Assembly: GCA_050050115.1 (NCBI GenBank)
Contig: JASFUX010000079.1
Coordinates: 1 to 13,074, forward strand
Direction: 5' to 3'
DNA: 13,074 nt
From: JASFUX01 sp050050115
Lineage (GTDB): Bacteria; Pseudomonadota; Alphaproteobacteria; Caulobacterales; Maricaulaceae
The translations under genes and the position numbers were made by a program. The notes below the pieces were generated by a model. It saw nothing but the letters and a program-made list of their open reading frames with translations. It did no database searches and was not told where the DNA came from. Each line of letters starts with the position of its first letter. Positions within the stretch are counted from its first letter, which is position 1. Shown here in pieces: positions 6,716-13,074 of this stretch.

Positions 6716-6739
6716 CCACATGAGCCCATGCTAGCCCAC
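6705..6739. promoter_or_regulatory. Predicted MraZ operator: 10-bp phased CCCA (TGGG) boxes
   Basis: CCCA occurs at 6715, 6725 and 6735, exactly 10 bases apart, with a degenerate TCCA at 6705 in the same phase. On the opposite strand these read TGGGC, TGGGC, TGGGA with 5-base spacers, which is the arrangement described for MraZ binding upstream of dcw clusters. The octameric MraZ ring binds such direct repeats and autoregulates. A possible promoter, TTGAAT (6709-6714) with TAGCCC (6732-6737) 17 bases later, overlaps the boxes, which would suit repression; its -10 is poor. Confidence 0.65.
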
Positions 6740-6842
6740 ACGCATCGTCCCGCCGCAGCAGCGCGGCGCCTGACGTCGGACCTCGCCGCAGTGTTTCTGG
6801 CGCGCGGGTCCGGGGACGAGGTTTCGGGGCGGAGCGCCTCTC

Positions 6843-7322
6843 ATGTTTCTGGGCACACACGTCAACGGGCTCGACGCCAAGGGCCGGATTTCGGCGCCCG
6901 CCGACTTCCGCGCGGTGGTCCGCGCCGAGGGGCTCGAGGGCATCTACTGCTGGCCGTCGCCCGACGCGGCCTGCCTTGTCGGCTGCGGCGAGGCGCTGAT
7001 GGGGCGCTATAAGACCATGGTCGACGGCATGGACCTCTTCGACCCCATGCGCGATGCGCTCGCCCACTCGGTCTTCGCCGGCGTGCGGATGCTCAACTTC
7101 GACGCCAACGGGCGGGTGAGCCTGCCGGACCACTTCATCGTCCACGCGGGCCTGGACGATCAGGTCGCCGTCGTGGGCCTTTCGGACCGGTTCGAGATAT
7201 GGTCGCCGGCGGCTTATGAGACCCACCGCGCGCTTCAGCGCGAAAAGCTCGCCGAGCAGCGCAGCGCGCGTCAGAACGGTCACGCCGCCGCGCGGACGGC
7301 GCAGGCGGGAGGGCCGGCGTGA
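6843..7322 (+). CDS. mraZ: Transcriptional regulator MraZ
   Basis: 159 aa, somewhat longer than the usual 140-152. MraZ is a DNA-binding protein of the AbrB-like double-psi barrel type that controls the dcw cluster. The two tandem MraZ repeats are visible by their DxxGR signatures: 'GLDAKGRISAPADFR' (about 9-23) and 'NFDANGRVSLPDHF' (about 83-96). The C-terminal 25 residues are polar and Ala/Gln/Arg-rich and account for the extra length. The start is ATG 6843, with GGAG 8 bases upstream and the typical 'MFLGTHVNGLD' N-terminus. The stop overlaps the rsmH start. Its likely operator lies 104-138 bases upstream. Confidence 0.96.
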   Translation: MFLGTHVNGLDAKGRISAPADFRAVVRAEGLEGIYCWPSPDAACLVGCGEALMGRYKTMVDGMDLFDPMRDALAHSVFAGVRMLNFDANGRVSLPDHFIVHAGLDDQVAVVGLSDRFEIWSPAAYETHRALQREKLAEQRSARQNGHAAARTAQAGGPA

Positions 7323-8344
7323 TGAGCGAGGCGCCCGTGCAAGAACGCAAAGTCAGCCACGCCCCGGTGATGCTCGACGAGGCGATCCATGCGCTCTGCC
7401 TGCGCGACGGCGCTGTGTGCGCGGACTGCACCTTCGGCGCGGGCGGCTACACTCGGGCGATCCTCGCCGCGGCGAACGTGCGCGTCATCGCCATCGACCG
7501 CGATCCCAATGCGCGCAAGTTCGCCGAGCCCGTCGATCTCGCCTTTCCGGGCCGCTTTGCGCTGGCCGAGGCGAAGTTCGGCGATCTTGAAGAGGTGCTC
7601 GATCTCGTCGGCGCCGAAACGGTCGACGCCATCGTCGCCGACGTAGGCGTCTCGTCGATGCAGCTCGACCAAGCCGGCCGCGGCTTTTCGCTGCGCCTTG
7701 AAGGTCCGCTCGACATGCGCATGAGCGGGCAGGGGCCGTCGGCCGCCGACGCGGTAGCCGAGCTCACGGCGCAAGAACTCGAAACGCTGCTCAAGGTCTA
7801 CGGCGAGGAGCGCCAGGCCCGCCGCATCGCCGGCGCGATCGTCAAGGCGCGCGACAAGGCCCCGATCGAGACCACCGAGGCGCTCGCCGGGATCGTCGAG
7901 GCGGCCGCGCCGGCGCGCGAGTCCCGGATACATGGCGCCACGCGCACGTTCCAGGCGCTGCGCATTTACGTGAACGACGAGCTGGGCGAGCTTGAGCGGC
8001 TGCTTTACGCCGCCGAGGCGCGCCTGGCGCCGGGCGGCCGGCTCGTGATCGTCTCGTTCCACAGTCTCGAAGATCGCATCGTCAAGCAGTTCCTACGCGA
8101 GCGGTCGGGTCTTGCAGGCGGCGTGTCGCGCCACATGCCCGCGCCGACCGACGAGCGCGAGGCGAGCTTCCGCTTGCTGCACAACAGCGCCGAGCGGCCG
8201 AGCGAGGCCGAGATCGCCGACAATCCGCGCGCGCGCTCGGCCCGTCTGCGCGCCGCGGCCCGGACCGAGGCCGAGCCTTGGCCGCGCGGCGAACCGCTCG
8301 CGCCGATCCCCGAGGTCCGTCCGATCAAGGAGCTTGCGTCATGA
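7322..8344 (+). CDS. rsmH: 16S rRNA (cytosine(1402)-N(4))-methyltransferase RsmH (MraW)
   Basis: 340 aa. Adds the N4-methyl group to C1402 of 16S rRNA using S-adenosylmethionine, tuning the ribosomal P site. Family motifs: 'HAPVMLDEAIHAL' at the N-terminus, 'DCTFGAGGYTRAIL' (SAM-binding loop, about 40-53), 'VIAIDRDPNA' (about 58-67), 'DAIVADVGVSSMQLDQAGRGFSLRLEGPLDMRM' (about 105-137), 'HGATRTFQALRIYVNDELGELERLL' (about 204-228) and 'GGRLVIVSFHSLEDRIVKQF' (about 237-256). ATG 7322 is preferred over GTG 7319 because GGGAGGG (7307-7313) then lies 8 bases upstream. It overlaps the mraZ stop by one base and the ftsL start by four, so translation is probably coupled. Confidence 0.97.
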   Translation: MSEAPVQERKVSHAPVMLDEAIHALCLRDGAVCADCTFGAGGYTRAILAAANVRVIAIDRDPNARKFAEPVDLAFPGRFALAEAKFGDLEEVLDLVGAETVDAIVADVGVSSMQLDQAGRGFSLRLEGPLDMRMSGQGPSAADAVAELTAQELETLLKVYGEERQARRIAGAIVKARDKAPIETTEALAGIVEAAAPARESRIHGATRTFQALRIYVNDELGELERLLYAAEARLAPGGRLVIVSFHSLEDRIVKQFLRERSGLAGGVSRHMPAPTDEREASFRLLHNSAERPSEAEIADNPRARSARLRAAARTEAEPWPRGEPLAPIPEVRPIKELAS

Positions 8345-8688
8345 ATCGCGTCTTCAACGTGATCTCTCTCGTCGTGCTCGCGGCGTTCGCGGTCGGACTC
8401 TACAAGGCCAAGATCGAAGCCAAGGACGACCGCGCGGAGATCGCCCGGCTCGAGGAGCAGCTTCAGCTCGAGCAGGAGAACATCCGTGTCCTGCGCAACG
8501 AGATCAGCTACCTCGAAAGCCCCGACCGTTTGGCCGAGATCGCCCGTGAGGAGCTGGGGCTGACGCTGGTCGACCCGCTGCGCGTGGTCACGCTCGAAGA
8601 CGCGCCCTTGCTGATCGAAACCCCGCAAGCCGGCCGCCTCGATCGCGCGACGCGGTCTGCGGAGTACGAGGGGGAACAGGAGCGGTGA
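8341..8688 (+). CDS. ftsL: Cell division protein FtsL
   Basis: 115 aa, typical size. A bitopic inner-membrane protein that forms the FtsQLB complex and activates FtsWI for septal murein synthesis. Residues 1-22 hold the short cytoplasmic tail and transmembrane helix ('VISLVVLAAFAVGLY'). Residues about 24-60 are a leucine-zipper-like coiled coil ('AEIARLEEQLQLEQENIRVLRNEISYLES'). 'PDRLAEIAREELGL' (about 61-74) is the conserved segment after it. Assignment rests on this architecture plus position between rsmH and ftsI; the family diverges quickly. ATG 8341 overlaps the rsmH stop (ATGA) and has AAGGAG 8 bases upstream. A longer reading from 8278 lies inside rsmH and is not needed. Confidence 0.93.
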   Translation: MNRVFNVISLVVLAAFAVGLYKAKIEAKDDRAEIARLEEQLQLEQENIRVLRNEISYLESPDRLAEIAREELGLTLVDPLRVVTLEDAPLLIETPQAGRLDRATRSAEYEGEQER

Positions 8689-10367
8689 CGAGTCGTGTGG
8701 GCCGCCCCAGCGATCTGCCTTCACCACCTTCGGGCCGCAGCCGCTTCTTCGTTGCAGCCGGAGCGTTCGCCATGGCGTTCGTCGCGCTTGGCGGCGCGAG
8801 CATCCACCTGGCGGTCAGCGGCCGGAACGCCGAGGCGTCCGTCGCCCGGCCTGCCGACGCGCCGCCCGCCGCCGGCGTGCGGGCGGACATCGTCGACCGC
8901 AACGGCGAGCTGCTCGCCTCGACCCTGACTTCGCACTCCCTGTTCGCCGATCCGACCCGTGTCTGGGATTCCGAAGCGACGGCGCGCGCTCTCGCCGAGG
9001 TGCTGCCCGACATCGACGTCGAGGAGCTGTCGGCGCGTCTCGCCGACGACGAGGACGGCCGCCGCCGCTTCGTCTGGATCAAGCGCGGGCTCTCGCCGCG
9101 CCAGCGTCAGGCCGTGTTCGACTTGGGACTGCCGGGCCTCGACTTCGAAGAAGAGCCGCGGCGGATTTACCCGCGCGGCCGGCTCGCCGCGCACGCGCTC
9201 GGTTGGACCAACATCGACGGGCTCGGCATGGCCGGCGCCGAGCGCGCCTTCGAAGAAGAGCTGAGCCGGGGCGACGGCCGGCCCGTGGCGCTGTCGATCG
9301 ACTTGCGCGTGCAGTTCGCCCTCGACGCCGAGCTGCGCGCCGCGTCCGAGGAGTTCGACGCGAACGCCGCGGTCGGCCTCGTCACCGACGTGCGCACCGG
9401 CGAGATCCTCGCGCTCGCCTCGCTGCCCGACTTCGATCCCAATCACCCCGGCGACGCTGACGTGGAGTCGCGCCGCAATCGCGCCATGGGTTCGGTCTAT
9501 GAGCTGGGCTCGATCTTCAAGACCTTCACGCTCGCCATGGCGCTCGACACAGACACCGCTCGCACAGACACGCTGCTGCCCACGACCGGCCCTCTCGAGG
9601 TGGAGGGCGAGCTGATCCACGACGCCGCGCCGGCGGGACGTGATCTGACCACGGCCGAAGCGTTCATCCGCTCCTCCAACGTCGGCATGGGCGCGCTTGC
9701 GCTGGCGGTTGGCGAGCAGACCCAGCGCGATTACCTCTGGCGCTTCGGCCTCATGGACCGCGCGCCGGTCGATTATCCCGAAAGCACCCGGCCGCTCGAA
9801 CCGGAGACCTGGGACGAGGCGGCGCGCGCCACGGTCGGCTTCGGCCATGGCGTCGCGGTCAGTCCGGTGGCGTTCGCCGCCGCCTTCGGCGCTGCGGTGA
9901 ACGGCGGGGAATATGTCCGCCCGACGCTTCGTCCCGTGGGCCCGCGCGGCGCCATCGCCGATCGCGTGGTTTCGGAAGAAACGAGCGCCGAGATCGCGCG
10001 GCTCTTGCGCGCCGCAGTGCTCTACGGCACCGGTCGGCGCGCCGACGCGCCGGGGCTCGGCGTGGGCGGCAAGACCGGCACAGCGGAAAAGGCGGTGGAC
10101 GGAGTTTATGACACTGACCGGGTGGTCTCCTCGTTCGCTGCGGTCTTCCCCTATGACGACCCGCACTACGCGATCCTGATTGTTCTAGACGAACCTCAAG
10201 GCACGGAAGAAACCCGCGGTCACGCGGGCGGAGGCTACACCGCCGCGCCAATCGCCGGCGCCGTCGCGTCGCGCATTGCGCCGTTCCTGGGCGTCGCCCA
10301 GGCCAGCGAGCTTGAAGCCCACGACGCGTCGCTCGACCGCTACGCGCGGGAGGCGGCGGTTCAATGA
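8685..10367 (+). CDS. ftsI: Penicillin-binding protein 3 / septal peptidoglycan transpeptidase FtsI
   Basis: 560 aa class B PBP that cross-links murein at the septum as partner of FtsW. A short basic cytoplasmic tail and one transmembrane helix (about 21-43) come first. The dimerisation/pedestal domain follows ('RADIVDRNGELLASTL' about 66-81, 'RRIYPRGRLAAHALGWTN' about 159-176, 'GAERAFEEEL'). The transpeptidase domain starts near 200. Its active site is complete: SxxK is S276-I-F-K279, SxN is S330-S-N332, and KTG(T) is 463-466 ('GGKTGTAEK'). GTG 8685 overlaps the ftsL stop by four bases (GTGA); a purine-rich GAGGGGGAA at about 8669-8676 serves as ribosome binding site. The stop overlaps murE. 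No unusual residue at a catalytic position was seen. Confidence 0.96.
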   Translation: MTSRVGRPSDLPSPPSGRSRFFVAAGAFAMAFVALGGASIHLAVSGRNAEASVARPADAPPAAGVRADIVDRNGELLASTLTSHSLFADPTRVWDSEATARALAEVLPDIDVEELSARLADDEDGRRRFVWIKRGLSPRQRQAVFDLGLPGLDFEEEPRRIYPRGRLAAHALGWTNIDGLGMAGAERAFEEELSRGDGRPVALSIDLRVQFALDAELRAASEEFDANAAVGLVTDVRTGEILALASLPDFDPNHPGDADVESRRNRAMGSVYELGSIFKTFTLAMALDTDTARTDTLLPTTGPLEVEGELIHDAAPAGRDLTTAEAFIRSSNVGMGALALAVGEQTQRDYLWRFGLMDRAPVDYPESTRPLEPETWDEAARATVGFGHGVAVSPVAFAAAFGAAVNGGEYVRPTLRPVGPRGAIADRVVSEETSAEIARLLRAAVLYGTGRRADAPGLGVGGKTGTAEKAVDGVYDTDRVVSSFAAVFPYDDPHYAILIVLDEPQGTEETRGHAGGGYTAAPIAGAVASRIAPFLGVAQASELEAHDASLDRYAREAAVQ

Positions 10368-11833
10368 AATCCGCGAACCTCACATTGGGCGCGCTGATCG
10401 ACGGCCTCGAAGGCCTCACCCTCTCGGATCCGGGGGCGGCTGGGCTTGAGATCGCCGGGCTCGCCTCGGACAGCCGCGAGGTGAAGCCGGGCTTTCTCTT
10501 CGCCGCGCTCAAGGGCGTCGCCGCTGACGGGCGCGACTTCGTTCCACAGGCGATCGAGAAGGGCGCCGTCGCGATCCTGACCCATGCCGACGGTGCAGCG
10601 TTCGACATCCCGACGATCCGCGCCGAAGCGCCGCGGCGCGCCCTGGCGTTGATGACGGCGCGGGTGTTTCCGCGTCAGCCTGAGACCGCAGTCGCCGTCA
10701 CCGGCACCAACGGCAAAAGCTCAACGGTCGATTTTCTGCGCCAGATCTGGGCCGCCGACGGTCGCGCCTCGGCCAGCGTCGGCACGTTGGGGGTGGCGAC
10801 GAGCGCAGGGCTTCGCCCGCTCGGTCATACGACGCCTGACCCGATCGCCGTGCACGAAGCGCTCGACCGGCTGGCGGGCGAGGGCGTCACCCACGTCGCG
10901 CTCGAAGCCTCGAGCCACGGTCTCGCGCAGCACCGCCTCGATGGCATGTCGCTCACGGCCGTCGGCTTCACCAATCTGACTCAGGACCATCTCGACTATC
11001 ACCCCGACTTCGACGACTACTTCGCCGCCAAGCTGCGCCTCTTCGAAGAGCTTTGCCCGGCCGGCGCGCCGGCGGTGATCAACCCTGACGGCGAGTGGGG
11101 CGCGCGTGCGGTCGCCGCGGCGCGCGGCGCGGGCCTCGATACGCGCACCTTCGGCTGGTCGGGCGAGAACTTGCGTCTTCTGGAGATTACGCCGCGCGCC
11201 GCCGAGCAGCTCTTGCTGATCGTGTGGGACGGCAAGGAGCGGAAGATCCTTCTGCCGCTCGCCGGCGAGTTCCAGGCATTGAACGCGCTCGGCGCCTGCC
11301 TGCTCGCCATCGCGACGGGCGTCGCGCCGGAGGCGGCGTTTGGCGCGCTTGCGCATCTGACCGGCGTGCGCGGCCGGCTCGAGCGTGTCGCCGAAACGGC
11401 CGAGGGCGCGCCGGTGTTCGTCGACTACGCCCATACGCCGGACGGGCTGGACAAGGCGCTGCGCGCGCTGCGGCCGCATACCCAAGGCAAGCTGATGGTG
11501 GTCTTCGGTTGCGGCGGCGACCGCGATCCGGTCAAGCGTCCGCTGATGGGCGCGATCGCCGAGAAGCTCGCCGACGCTGCGATCGTCACCGACGACAACC
11601 CGCGCTCCGAGGCGCCCGACGCGATCCGCGCCGCGATCCTCAATGACTGCCCGAGCGCGCGCGAGATCGGCGATCGCGCAGAGGCCATCGCCGCGGCGGT
11701 TGAGATGTTGCGCGCGGGCGACGCTTTGGTGATAGCTGGCAAAGGTCACGAAACGGGCCAGATCATCGGGGATCGGGTCATCCCGTTCGACGACGCCGAA
11801 AAAGCCCGCCGCGCCTGCGGCGTGCCCGCCTGA
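10364..11833 (+). CDS. murE: UDP-N-acetylmuramoyl-L-alanyl-D-glutamate--2,6-diaminopimelate ligase MurE
   Basis: 489 aa. Cytoplasmic ATP-dependent ligase that adds the third stem residue to UDP-MurNAc-L-Ala-D-Glu. N-terminal UDP-binding domain: 'GLASDSREVKPGFLFAALKG' (about 32-51). ATPase domain: P-loop 'VTGTNGKSST' (112-121), 'HTTPDP' and 'EASSHGLAQHRL' (about 181-192). K223 in 'AAKLRLFEEL' is the expected carbamylated lysine. 'VDYAHTPDGL' and 'VFGCGGDRDPVKRP' follow. The DNPR motif at 411-414 ('DDNPRSE') marks meso-diaminopimelate rather than L-lysine specificity, as expected for a Gram-negative. 'GKGHE' (459-463) is conserved near the end. ATG 10364 overlaps the ftsI stop by four bases. 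It is followed by 59 bases before murF, the first real gap in the operon. Confidence 0.97.
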   Translation: MKSANLTLGALIDGLEGLTLSDPGAAGLEIAGLASDSREVKPGFLFAALKGVAADGRDFVPQAIEKGAVAILTHADGAAFDIPTIRAEAPRRALALMTARVFPRQPETAVAVTGTNGKSSTVDFLRQIWAADGRASASVGTLGVATSAGLRPLGHTTPDPIAVHEALDRLAGEGVTHVALEASSHGLAQHRLDGMSLTAVGFTNLTQDHLDYHPDFDDYFAAKLRLFEELCPAGAPAVINPDGEWGARAVAAARGAGLDTRTFGWSGENLRLLEITPRAAEQLLLIVWDGKERKILLPLAGEFQALNALGACLLAIATGVAPEAAFGALAHLTGVRGRLERVAETAEGAPVFVDYAHTPDGLDKALRALRPHTQGKLMVVFGCGGDRDPVKRPLMGAIAEKLADAAIVTDDNPRSEAPDAIRAAILNDCPSAREIGDRAEAIAAAVEMLRAGDALVIAGKGHETGQIIGDRVIPFDDAEKARRACGVPA

Positions 11834-11892
11834 AGCCAGGCGGCGGCGATCCGGGTTCTATTGAGTTCAGTCATGACAAGAGGGATGGGCAG

Positions 11893-13074
11893 ATGACGGC
11901 GCGGGATGCGGCGGGGGCCGATACGGAAGCGCTCTGGACCTCGGCGGAGGCGGCCGCGGCGACCGGCGCGCGCGTGTTCGGCCGCTGGACCGCAACCGGC
12001 GTGTCGATCGACACCCGCACGCTCGCGCCGGGCGATCTTTTCGTGGCGCTCACTGACAGTCGCGACGGTCACGACTTCGTCCCCGCCGCGCGCGAGGCGG
12101 GCGCGGCCGCGGCGCTCGTGTCGAAGGACGTGGACGAAGGTCCCTCGCTGATCGTTCCCGATACGCTCGAAGCGCTGCGCCAGCTCGCCGTTGCGGCGCG
12201 CACCCGCTCGGCGGCGATCCGCACGGCGGTCACCGGCTCGGTGGGCAAGACCTCGGTCAAGGAGGCGCTCGCGCATGTGTTCCGCCGCGCCGGCCGCGCC
12301 CACGCTTCGGAGAAGTCCTACAACAACCACTGGGGCGCGCCGCTCAGTCTCGCGCGCATGCCGCGGCAGACCGAGCGCGCGGTGTTCGAGCTGGGAATGA
12401 ACCACGCCGGTGAGATCGCCGCGCTCGCCCCGATCATCAATCCGGACATCGCGATCATCACCAAGATCGCGCCGGCGCACCTTGAAGGCCTCGGTTCGAT
12501 GGAGGCGATCGCCGACGCCAAGGGCGAGATCTTCCAAGGTCTCGTCGAAGGCGGCGCGGCGGTCATTCCGGGCGATGACGACTTCGCCGCGCGCCTCGCC
12601 GAGCACGCCGGCGCGTCCGGGGCGGGTTGGCTGGTCCGTTTCGGCACCGGCGCACAGGACGAGGCGCGTCTCGCCGCCTTCGAGACCGACGTCTCGGGTG
12701 GGCGCGGGACGGCCGAGATCTTCGGCAACCGGCTGAAGTTCACGGTGCAGGGCGCCGGCGCGCACTGGGGGATGAACGCCTGCGCCGTGCTCGCGGCGGC
12801 TTATCTGTCGGACGTACCCCTGGAGCTGGCGGTCGAGGCGCTCGCCGAGGCCGGCGTGCCCGCGGGCCGGGGCGAGCGGACGACGATCTGGCGTCAGAGC
12901 GGCGCCTTCACGCTGATCGACGACAGCTACAACGCGAATCCCGCCTCGATGAAGGCGGCGATCGAAGCCCTCGGCGCGACTGCGACGGAGCAGGGCGGGC
13001 GGCGGATCGCGGCGCTCGGCGAGATGCGCGAGCTGGGCCCGACCAGCGCCGATCTCCACAAGGGTCTTGCTCCT
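11893..13074 (+). CDS. murF: UDP-N-acetylmuramoyl-tripeptide--D-alanyl-D-alanine ligase MurF (3' end outside window)
   Basis: 394 codons are present and the frame is still open at the right edge; the family is usually 450-490 aa. MurF adds D-Ala-D-Ala to complete the UDP-MurNAc-pentapeptide. Visible motifs: 'GVSIDTRTLAPGDLFVAL' (about 36-53), 'GHDFVPAAREAGAAAALV', P-loop 'VTGSVGKTSVKE' (about 113-124), 'SYNNHWGAPLSLARMP' (about 142-157), 'ELGMNHAGEI', 'KIAPAHLEGLGS' and 'IDDSYNANPASMKAAIEAL' (ADP-contacting region). ATG 11893 has GAGGG 8 bases upstream. Upstream ATGs at 11873 and 11885 are out of frame. The missing part should encode the end of the C-terminal domain, and mraY would be the expected next gene in alphaproteobacterial dcw clusters. 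Confidence 0.96.
   Translation, partial: MTARDAAGADTEALWTSAEAAAATGARVFGRWTATGVSIDTRTLAPGDLFVALTDSRDGHDFVPAAREAGAAAALVSKDVDEGPSLIVPDTLEALRQLAVAARTRSAAIRTAVTGSVGKTSVKEALAHVFRRAGRAHASEKSYNNHWGAPLSLARMPRQTERAVFELGMNHAGEIAALAPIINPDIAIITKIAPAHLEGLGSMEAIADAKGEIFQGLVEGGAAVIPGDDDFAARLAEHAGASGAGWLVRFGTGAQDEARLAAFETDVSGGRGTAEIFGNRLKFTVQGAGAHWGMNACAVLAAAYLSDVPLELAVEALAEAGVPAGRGERTTIWRQSGAFTLIDDSYNANPASMKAAIEALGATATEQGGRRIAALGEMRELGPTSADLHKGLAP

Larger units (their letters stand above)
6544..6842 (+). other. Control region between Anbu and mraZ
   Basis: 299 bases with no supported gene. From left: a GATTC at 6548-6552; a small self-complementary CGCGCG pair near 6605-6626 that is too far from the T-rich run at 6643-6660 to be a confident terminator; a second AT-rich patch to about 6670; three GANTC motifs at 6689-6715; phased CCCA boxes at 6705-6739; then a GC-rich leader of roughly 100 bases to mraZ. 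The ribosome binding site GGAG (6831-6834) sits 8 bases before ATG 6843. I see no stable riboswitch-like fold in the leader. Confidence 0.55.

Noticed and set aside
8721..10166. Long antisense open frame (481 codons) opposite ftsI
   Set aside because: A by-product of GC-rich codon use in ftsI; the translation is Arg/Gly/His-rich without recognisable domains, while the + strand encodes an intact PBP.
11746..13059. Long antisense open frame (437 codons) opposite murF and the murE end
   Set aside because: The + strand encodes MurF with all motifs; the antisense product has no family-like features.

Overview
The window is a GC-rich, almost fully coding chromosomal segment that looks alphaproteobacterial. 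Evidence: the protein sequences (AmpD-like amidase, MraZ/RsmH/FtsL/FtsI/MurE/MurF), a bacterial type-A RNase P RNA, a meso-diaminopimelate type MurE, and GANTC motifs (CcrM-type methylation sites) clustered before mraZ. A member of the Caulobacterales/Maricaulales/Hyphomonadaceae is my best guess, but genus cannot be read from the sequence.

Layout. (1) 1-1589: the tail of an EamA-type transporter overlaps a zinc amidase with a peptidoglycan-binding domain (both +), convergent with a small two-helix membrane protein of unknown function (-). (2) 1701-2107: the RNase P RNA gene rnpB on the minus strand, with a recognisable promoter. (3) 2108-2413: an intergenic stretch carrying divergent promoters for rnpB and the next operon. 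(4) 2414-6543: a four-gene + strand cassette: circularly permuted ATP-grasp ligase, alpha-E (DUF403) protein, transglutaminase-like protein, and the proteasome-like protein Anbu. (5) 6544-6842: the control region of the division/cell-wall (dcw) cluster, with 10-bp phased MraZ-type boxes interleaved with GANTC sites. (6) 6843-13074: mraZ-rsmH-ftsL-ftsI-murE-murF, the first five overlapping end to end, murF cut by the window edge.

How it works together. The dcw genes form a conventional septation and murein-precursor operon: MraZ (regulator), RsmH (16S rRNA methyltransferase), FtsL/FtsI (septal synthesis), MurE/MurF (stem peptide addition). The upstream amidase fits murein turnover or recycling.

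The most interesting part is the Anbu cassette. The gene set is a known association, predicted from family analyses to make and/or process a small peptide or peptide tag, but its substrate is unresolved. Two details stand out. The transglutaminase-like protein has Ala where the catalytic Cys should be, plus an acidic linker replacing the segment before it, so it looks like a pseudo-enzyme. Anbu is best started at a GTG directly before the catalytic Thr, so removal of the initiator Met would expose the nucleophile. The ATP-grasp gene lacks a good ordinary start codon at its conserved N-terminus, and an ATC with a well-placed ribosome binding site is a candidate.
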